From assembly GCF_038419845.1 (NCBI RefSeq), contig NZ_JBCAQT010000003.1:124001-188000 (forward strand): a stretch of DNA of 64,000 bases, written 5' to 3'. Source of the stretch: Marinimicrobium sp038419845. GTDB lineage: Bacteria; Pseudomonadota; Gammaproteobacteria; Pseudomonadales; Cellvibrionaceae. Position 1 is the stretch's first letter. Each line of letters begins with the position of its first letter. The notes under the pieces were generated by a model. The model was not told the DNA's origin, did not search any database, and saw only the letters and a list, made by a program, of their open reading frames with translations. The position numbers and the translations under genes are program-made. Below are positions 59,657-64,000 of this stretch, one piece after another.

Positions 59657-60232
59657 CGGGTCGACTCCGGCGCTGAGCAGCAGGTCCGTCAGGGCAATCA
59701 GTGGCAGCCCGATCAGGCTGTTCGGGTCGGTACCCTCCATCCGCTCGAACAGCCGGATGCCCAGGCCCTCGGCTTTGAATGAGCCGGCGCAATCGTAGGG
59801 TGTTTCTTTTGCAAGATAGCTTTCAATCTGGGCTTCGCTCAGCGTCCTGAAGTGGACCCGGTAGGTGTCGCACCGGGTTTCACTCCGGCCGGTCCGGTTG
59901 TCGTGCAGGCACAGTCCGGTATAAAAGGTGACAGTCTGGCCGCTGGCGGCGGCCAACTGCGCCTTGGCGTTGGTGTGGTTCCCGGGTTTGCCCAGCGTCT
60001 TGCCGTTGAGGCAGGCGACCTGGTCGGAGCCGATAATCAACTGATCGGTGGGGGGTGGGGTGGCCAGCGCCTGTGCCTTGCCTTGTGCCAGGCGGCGCGC
60101 CAGGGCTTCCGGCGGTTCGCCCGGGGCCGGGGTCTCGTCGATGTCCGGTGATTGGCAGTCAAAGGGCAGCCCCAGTCGCTCCAATAGCTGTCGGCGGTAG
60201 GGTGAGCTGGAGGCTAGAAGGAGTCGGAGCAT
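59633..60232 (-). CDS. yceF: Maf/YceF-type nucleotide pyrophosphatase
   Basis: Maf proteins hydrolyse non-canonical nucleotides; the YceF branch prefers 7-methyl-GTP. The 199-residue protein has LLASSSPYRRQLLERLGLPF (the substrate-binding SSS.RR), PDIDE, and IGSDQVACLNG with the catalytic Asp. The branch is inferred from the genomic place next to yceD-rpmF, as in E. coli. Here it is reversed relative to yceD, sharing the promoter region 60233-60364, and its 3' end overlaps the HAD gene tail to tail. Confidence 0.88.
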   Translation of the reverse strand: MLRLLLASSSPYRRQLLERLGLPFDCQSPDIDETPAPGEPPEALARRLAQGKAQALATPPPTDQLIIGSDQVACLNGKTLGKPGNHTNAKAQLAAASGQTVTFYTGLCLHDNRTGRSETRCDTYRVHFRTLSEAQIESYLAKETPYDCAGSFKAEGLGIRLFERMEGTDPNSLIGLPLIALTDLLLSAGVDPLQPLPGH

Positions 60233-60326
60233 GGCCTGTCCCTTGAGAAAGTGGGTTGGAAGGAGGGCTTTGAGGCGGTATTGTAGACGAAAGGCCCCTG
60301 ATTCGTGGCAGAAGGCGCTTTTTTCT

Positions 60327-60355
60327 TTGACAGTGCCTCCGCTTATCCCTATTAT
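60327..60355 (+). promoter_or_regulatory. near-consensus sigma-70 promoter of yceD-rpmF-plsX-fab operon
   Basis: A perfect TTGACA (60327-60332), a 17-base spacer and TATTAT (60350-60355) give one of the best promoters in the window. The expected start of transcription, 60361-60364, falls right at the yceD ATG (60365), so the mRNA would have almost no leader. Confidence 0.8.
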
Positions 60356-60364
60356 TGCGCGCTT

Positions 60365-60904
60365 ATGTTTTCAGCCCCCTATGACAAGCCCTTGCCGCGT
60401 CTGGGCGACCCGCGCAAATTTGCGCAACAGGGCGTCCGATTGAGCGGCTATTTGCCGGTCGATCAGATGCGGCGGATACAGGGTTTGGTGTTGGAGTCCG
60501 GCGCTCAGGCGAAGGTAGACCTGGCGTTTGATATCAGCGAGGAAGGGAAGCTGGTAGTGGAAGGGCGCGCCAGTGCCGACGTGGATTTTACCTGTCAACG
60601 TTGCCTGGGGGCCGTGACGCTGCCCATAGAAGCCGTGGTCGAGCTGGCGATTGTGCGCTCGGAAGAGGATGCCAAACGCCTGCCGCGGCGGCTCGATCCC
60701 TGGATTCTGCCGGAGGATGGGAACACCGACCTCTACACGATTGTAGAGGAGGAAATGTTGCTGAGTTTGCCGGCGGTGGCTCTGCATCCCGAGCCCTGCA
60801 TTGATGAGCGTCTGCTCAGCAGTGGAGAGCCGGTGGAAGAAGTCAAACCGGAGAAAAACCCGTTTCAGGTTCTGGAGCAACTCAAGGGCTCGCCGAAAAA
60901 GTGA
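60365..60904 (+). CDS. yceD: YceD (DUF177), 23S rRNA accumulation protein
   Basis: YceD family proteins are needed for normal 23S rRNA levels and are almost always encoded before rpmF. The 179-residue protein has the C-x2-C motif CQRCLGAV (about 77-84), the IVRSEEDAKRLP stretch, and the late EEEMLLSLPAVALH then NPFQVLEQLKG. The ATG at 60365 begins the family-like N-terminus (LGDPRKFAQQGVRLSG). It has no Shine-Dalgarno sequence and lies only 9 bases after the -10 box, which suggests leaderless translation. Confidence 0.93.
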   Translation: MFSAPYDKPLPRLGDPRKFAQQGVRLSGYLPVDQMRRIQGLVLESGAQAKVDLAFDISEEGKLVVEGRASADVDFTCQRCLGAVTLPIEAVVELAIVRSEEDAKRLPRRLDPWILPEDGNTDLYTIVEEEMLLSLPAVALHPEPCIDERLLSSGEPVEEVKPEKNPFQVLEQLKGSPKK

Positions 60905-60945
60905 GGCGCCCCGGCTCCAGACGCTATTCTCAATAGGAGATTATC

Positions 60946-61128
60946 ATGGCCGTACAAAAGACCCGTAAAACCCGTTCCAAGCGCGGTATGCGTCGTTCAC
61001 ACGATGCGTTGACCAGCGCGGCTCTGTCCGTGGATCCGACCACCGGTGAGAAGCACTTCCGTCACCACGTGACGGCCGACGGTTTTTACCGCGGCAAGAA
61101 AGTGGTCGACAAGGTCGGCGAAGAGTAA
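60946..61128 (+). CDS. rpmF: 50S ribosomal protein L32
   Basis: The 60-residue protein is L32 of the bacterial large subunit: MAVQKTRKTRSKRGMRRSHD then DPTTGEKHFRHHVTADGFYRGKKV. It has no zinc cysteines, so it is the C-minus form usual in gammaproteobacteria. ATAGGAGATT gives a strong ribosome site 7 bases before the ATG. It is 41 bases after yceD. Confidence 0.98.
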   Translation: MAVQKTRKTRSKRGMRRSHDALTSAALSVDPTTGEKHFRHHVTADGFYRGKKVVDKVGEE

Positions 61129-61166
61129 GATTCGTCTTCCTTTGAGCGCACCTTAGTGGCTCGCAG

Positions 61167-62168
61167 ATGATTCGTATAGCGGTAGACGCTATGAGCGGGG
61201 ACTTAGGTCCCCGCACTGCTATCTCGGCGGTGCTCCAGCTGGCCGCCGAGACTCCCGACGTCAGTTTTATTCTGGTGGGAGCGCGCGATTCACTCGAGCC
61301 GCTGCTGTCATCTGATTCTCTCCCGGCTACAGTCACCCTGCACCATGCTCCCGCCCGAGTCGCCATGACGGATGACCCGCGTGCCGCGTTGCGTCGCGGG
61401 CGTGAGTCCTCCATGTGGCAGGCGCTGGACCTGGTTCGCACCGGCCGGGCCCAGGCCTGTGTCAGCGCTGGCAATACCGGCGCCCTGATGGCGATGGGGC
61501 GCTATCTGTTAAAGGCTCTGCCGGGCATCCAGCGGCCGGCCATCTGCAAGTCCATGCCGGTCGCCACCGGGTGTACCTACATGCTGGATCTGGGGGCGAA
61601 TGTGCAGGCCAGTCCCCGGCAGCTGCACCAGTTTGCCCTGATGGGCTCGGCGCTGGCCTCCTCGGTTCTGGATCGACCGGCGCGGGTCGGTCTGCTCAAT
61701 GTTGGAGTCGAGGCGGGCAAGGGGCCCGACTGGGTGCGGGCCGCCAACGATCTGTTGCTGCAGGATACGCGGCTGGATTATCTGGGCTATGTTGAAGGTG
61801 ATGAGATCTACACGGGACGGGCCGATGTGGTGGTCACTGATGGTTTCACCGGTAATGTCGCGCTCAAAGCGAGCGAAGGCGTCGCCCGCCTGATCGGCCG
61901 GAAAATCGAATCGGGAATGCGGGCGCGCTGGTGGTACCGGTTGTTCCTGCTGCCGCTGACGCCGCTGATCCGCCACTGGCGCTCTGAGCTCAGTCCGGGG
62001 GCTTACAACGGGGCGACCCTGTTGGGGCTGCGTCAGCCGGTGATCAAAAGCCATGGCGGGGCGGATGCCGCGGCGTTTCGCCAGGCGCTACAGGTGGCCA
62101 TCGACCAGGTTCGGTGCGAAGTCATAGACAGAATCGCGGCCCAGCTTCGACTGGGCGGGCATGAATAG
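61167..62168 (+). CDS. plsX: phosphate acyltransferase PlsX
   Basis: PlsX makes acyl-phosphate from acyl-ACP for the PlsY step of phospholipid synthesis. The 333-residue protein has IRIAVDAMSGDLGP at the start, SAGNTGALMA, PVATGCTYMLDLGANVQASPRQL, NVGVEAGKG and VVTDGFTGNVALKASEG, all family landmarks. It is a peripheral membrane protein. fabH, which follows plsX in E. coli, is missing here, as in Pseudomonas. Confidence 0.97.
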   Translation: MIRIAVDAMSGDLGPRTAISAVLQLAAETPDVSFILVGARDSLEPLLSSDSLPATVTLHHAPARVAMTDDPRAALRRGRESSMWQALDLVRTGRAQACVSAGNTGALMAMGRYLLKALPGIQRPAICKSMPVATGCTYMLDLGANVQASPRQLHQFALMGSALASSVLDRPARVGLLNVGVEAGKGPDWVRAANDLLLQDTRLDYLGYVEGDEIYTGRADVVVTDGFTGNVALKASEGVARLIGRKIESGMRARWWYRLFLLPLTPLIRHWRSELSPGAYNGATLLGLRQPVIKSHGGADAAAFRQALQVAIDQVRCEVIDRIAAQLRLGGHE

Positions 62169-62223
62169 AGGACCTTCACGGGTCGGTTCAAGGCAATCGA
62201 AAGTAGCATTTTAGGTGGAGATT

Positions 62224-63186
62224 ATGGCTGAACAATCTATGGATAAAGAAGCATTGGCATTCGTCTTCCCGGGGCAGGGATCCCAGAAGGTCGGTATGTT
62301 GTCCGACCTGGCGAACCAGTACGGTCAGGTGCAGGAAACCTTTGCCGAGGCGTCCCAGGTGCTGGGGTACGATCTGTGGGAGTTGGTACAAAAAGGCCCC
62401 CAGGAGCAGTTGAACCTGACCGAGCGGACCCAGCCGTTGTTACTGGCGGCCAGTGTGGCCGTCTGGCGCGTCTGGCAGGCCGAATCCGGTCCCGTGCCCG
62501 GCGTACTGGCCGGACACAGCCTGGGTGAATGGTCGGCGCTGGTGGCAGCGGATGTCGTGAACTTTGCCGATGCGGTGGCTCTGGTGCAGCGGCGCGGCAA
62601 GCTCATGCAGGAGGCGGTACCGGCCGGGCAGGGCGGTATGGCGGCCATTATCGGTCTGGACGATCAGCAGATCATTGATGCCTGTGAACGGGCGGCCGAG
62701 GGCGAAGTGGTCTCCCCGGTGAACTTCAACTCTCCCGGCCAGGTGGTGATTGCCGGCGCGTCGGCCGCCGTGGAGCGCGCGACCGCCCTGTGCAAAACCG
62801 CCGGCGCCAAGCGGGCGCTCGCACTGCCGGTGAGCGCCCCTTTTCATACCAGCCTGATGAAGCCGGCCGCCGAGGGCCTGGCCCCGCACATAGCCGACAC
62901 CGAATTCCGGGCGCCGAGCATTCCCGTGGTGCATAACGTGCACGCGCGTACCGAGTCGGACCCCGCGGCGATCAGGCAGTTGATGATCGAGCAGATTTAC
63001 AGCCCTGTGCGTTGGGTCGAGTGCGTTCAGGCACTGGTTGCCCGGGGCGCGAGCACAACCGTCGAATGCGGTCCGGGCAAGGTGTTGTCGGGCCTGAACA
63101 AGCGTATCGATAAAACACTCTCTACAATGTCCATGGAGTCGCCTGATGAGGTTCAGGCGGTTTTGCAACAGAGCCGAGGTGAGTAA
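62224..63186 (+). CDS. fabD: malonyl-CoA:ACP transacylase FabD
   Basis: FabD loads malonyl groups on acyl carrier protein for fatty acid synthesis. The 320-residue enzyme has FVFPGQGSQKVGM, the nucleophile Ser99 in AGHSLGEWSAL, the Arg of QRRGKLMQ, and the catalytic His in SAPFHTSLM. AGGTGGAG lies just before the ATG at 62224; a GTG 9 bases upstream in frame is part of that site. It starts 55 bases after plsX and 5 bases before fabG. Confidence 0.97.
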   Translation: MAEQSMDKEALAFVFPGQGSQKVGMLSDLANQYGQVQETFAEASQVLGYDLWELVQKGPQEQLNLTERTQPLLLAASVAVWRVWQAESGPVPGVLAGHSLGEWSALVAADVVNFADAVALVQRRGKLMQEAVPAGQGGMAAIIGLDDQQIIDACERAAEGEVVSPVNFNSPGQVVIAGASAAVERATALCKTAGAKRALALPVSAPFHTSLMKPAAEGLAPHIADTEFRAPSIPVVHNVHARTESDPAAIRQLMIEQIYSPVRWVECVQALVARGASTTVECGPGKVLSGLNKRIDKTLSTMSMESPDEVQAVLQQSRGE

Positions 63187-63191
63187 CTCCC

Positions 63192-63938
63192 ATGATTAAA
63201 CTCGAAGGTAAAGTGGCACTGGTGACCGGTGCCAGTCGTGGCATTGGTGCCGCCATCGCCGAACAACTGGGCGCCGCCGGTGCCGTGGTCATCGGCACGG
63301 CAACCAGTCAGTCCGGCGCCGACAGGATCTCCGAGCAGCTGACCGAACGCGGTGTCGAGGGCGCCGGCATGGTGCTCAATGTCACCAGTGCCGACTCCAT
63401 CAGTGCGCTGTTGAGCGCGGTCAAAGAGCAATTCGGATTGCCGTCAATCCTGGTCAACAACGCCGGCATCACCAAAGACAACCTCCTGATGCGGATGAAC
63501 GACGATGAGTGGCAGGATGTGATCGACACCAACCTCAACTCGGTTTTCCGGTTGAGCAAGGCGGTGCTGCGCGGCATGATGAAGGCGCGCTGGGGCCGTA
63601 TTATCAATATCAGCTCTGTGGTCGGAGCCATGGGGAATCCGGGGCAATCGAACTACGCCGCCAGCAAGGCGGGCGTGGCGGGATTTGCACGGTCACTGGC
63701 TGCTGAGGTAGGCTCACGGGGTATCACGGTCAATACCGTGGCACCGGGCTTTATCGATACCGATATGACCCGGGCATTGCCCGATGAGCAGCGCGAGCAA
63801 TTGCTGGGCAAGATTCCACTGGGGCGGCTGGGCCAACCCGAGGAAATCGCTGCTGTGGTAGCTTTTCTGGCGAGTGATGCCGGTGGCTACGTCAGCGGGG
63901 AGACAATACATGTCAATGGCGGCATGTATATGACGTAA
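63192..63938 (+). CDS. fabG: 3-oxoacyl-ACP reductase FabG
   Basis: FabG reduces beta-ketoacyl-ACP with NADPH in the elongation cycle. The 248-residue SDR has TGASRGIGAAIAEQLG, NNAGITKDNLLMRM, the Ser in INISSVVG, and Tyr/Lys in NYAASKAGVAGF; the ending GGYVSGETIHVNGGMYM is diagnostic for FabG. It follows fabD closely, and acpP is expected just beyond the window edge. Confidence 0.97.
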   Translation: MIKLEGKVALVTGASRGIGAAIAEQLGAAGAVVIGTATSQSGADRISEQLTERGVEGAGMVLNVTSADSISALLSAVKEQFGLPSILVNNAGITKDNLLMRMNDDEWQDVIDTNLNSVFRLSKAVLRGMMKARWGRIINISSVVGAMGNPGQSNYAASKAGVAGFARSLAAEVGSRGITVNTVAPGFIDTDMTRALPDEQREQLLGKIPLGRLGQPEEIAAVVAFLASDAGGYVSGETIHVNGGMYMT

Positions 63939-63952
63939 CGGGTTGTGCAGGG

Positions 63953-63975
63953 TGTTGATTTTCAACAATTTTTTT
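63953..63975 (+). terminator. weak terminator/attenuator-like hairpin after fabG
   Basis: TGTTGA (63953-63958) and TCAACA (63962-63967) form a small AT-rich stem followed by ATTTTTTT. It lies 14 bases after the fabG stop in the expected fabG-acpP gap. It may partly stop upstream transcription before acpP, which usually has its own promoter. Confidence 0.4.
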
Positions 63976-64000
63976 GAAAGATTGAAGAAAATCGCCCGTA

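Overview
The window is about 64 kb of a GC-rich (about 60% by eye) gammaproteobacterial chromosome. Densely packed housekeeping operons dominate. The gene order tusE-tusB-tusC-tusD-yccA-tRNA-Ser(UGA), the order yceD-rpmF-plsX-fabD-fabG with no fabH between plsX and fabD, a giant NAD-glutamate dehydrogenase of about 1,630 residues, AcnB, RluC next to RNase E, MiaE, CmoM and an agmatine deiminase/N-carbamoylputrescine amidase pair all fit a Pseudomonas-like or marine Cellvibrionales-like organism. The genus cannot be fixed from this sequence alone. No phage, plasmid, transposase, CRISPR array or rRNA operon was seen.

Layout. 1-1.3 kb: end of a low-molecular-weight tyrosine phosphatase gene, then murB. 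1.3-1.7 kb: palindromic repeats. 1.7-9.5 kb (minus strand): small membrane protein, a Ser/Thr kinase with a formylglycine-enzyme-like domain and its PP2C phosphatase, an M16C (PreP-like) protease, a DTW-domain tRNA-modifying enzyme and a GIY-YIG protein. 9.5-16.7 kb (minus): a MoxR / DUF58 / DUF4381 / BatA / BatB-BatC fusion / BatD operon. 16.9-29.7 kb (plus): NAD-glutamate dehydrogenase, then a six-gene catabolic operon (semialdehyde dehydrogenase, beta-decarboxylating dehydrogenase, class III aminotransferase, 2-hydroxyacid dehydrogenase, amidase, class I aminotransferase) whose substrate is not obvious. 29.7-39.6 kb: dbpA, a periplasmic solute-binding-like protein with DUF2835, pyrD, mgsA, an SDR, a DUF3080 lipoprotein, a dienelactone-hydrolase-like protein and acnB. 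39.9-43.2 kb: SMP-30-like lipoprotein, DUF1289, miaE, cmoM. 43.6-51.1 kb: DnaJ-like membrane protein, lipocalin, aguA-aguB, bcp, an AraC-type regulator, a yajC separated from secD/secF, a D-cysteine desulfhydrase-like gene and an AGCS symporter. 51.1-57.1 kb (minus): the tus sulfur relay, yccA, tRNA-Ser and rne. 57.9-64 kb: rluC, a HAD phosphatase, maf (minus), then yceD-rpmF-plsX-fabD-fabG, with acpP presumably just beyond the edge.

The least ordinary material is not in the genes. At least five intergenic sites carry large palindromes. In two families (A: two copies; B: three copies) a conserved core of about 51-54 bases (longer in B3) folds into small hairpins that keep their loops while the stems covary. 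Each core sits inside a 20-29 bp inverted repeat whose sequence differs from copy to copy but is almost perfectly self-complementary within each copy. One locus (43191-43547) is a chain of three such palindromes bounded by a perfect 15-bp inverted repeat. A separate palindrome of 268 bp (42072-42339) supplies the stop codon of miaE. These look like a non-coding, REP/BIME-like or MITE-like system favouring gene 3' ends. Similar hairpin repeats are common between genes of marine gammaproteobacteria, but I cannot name these families.
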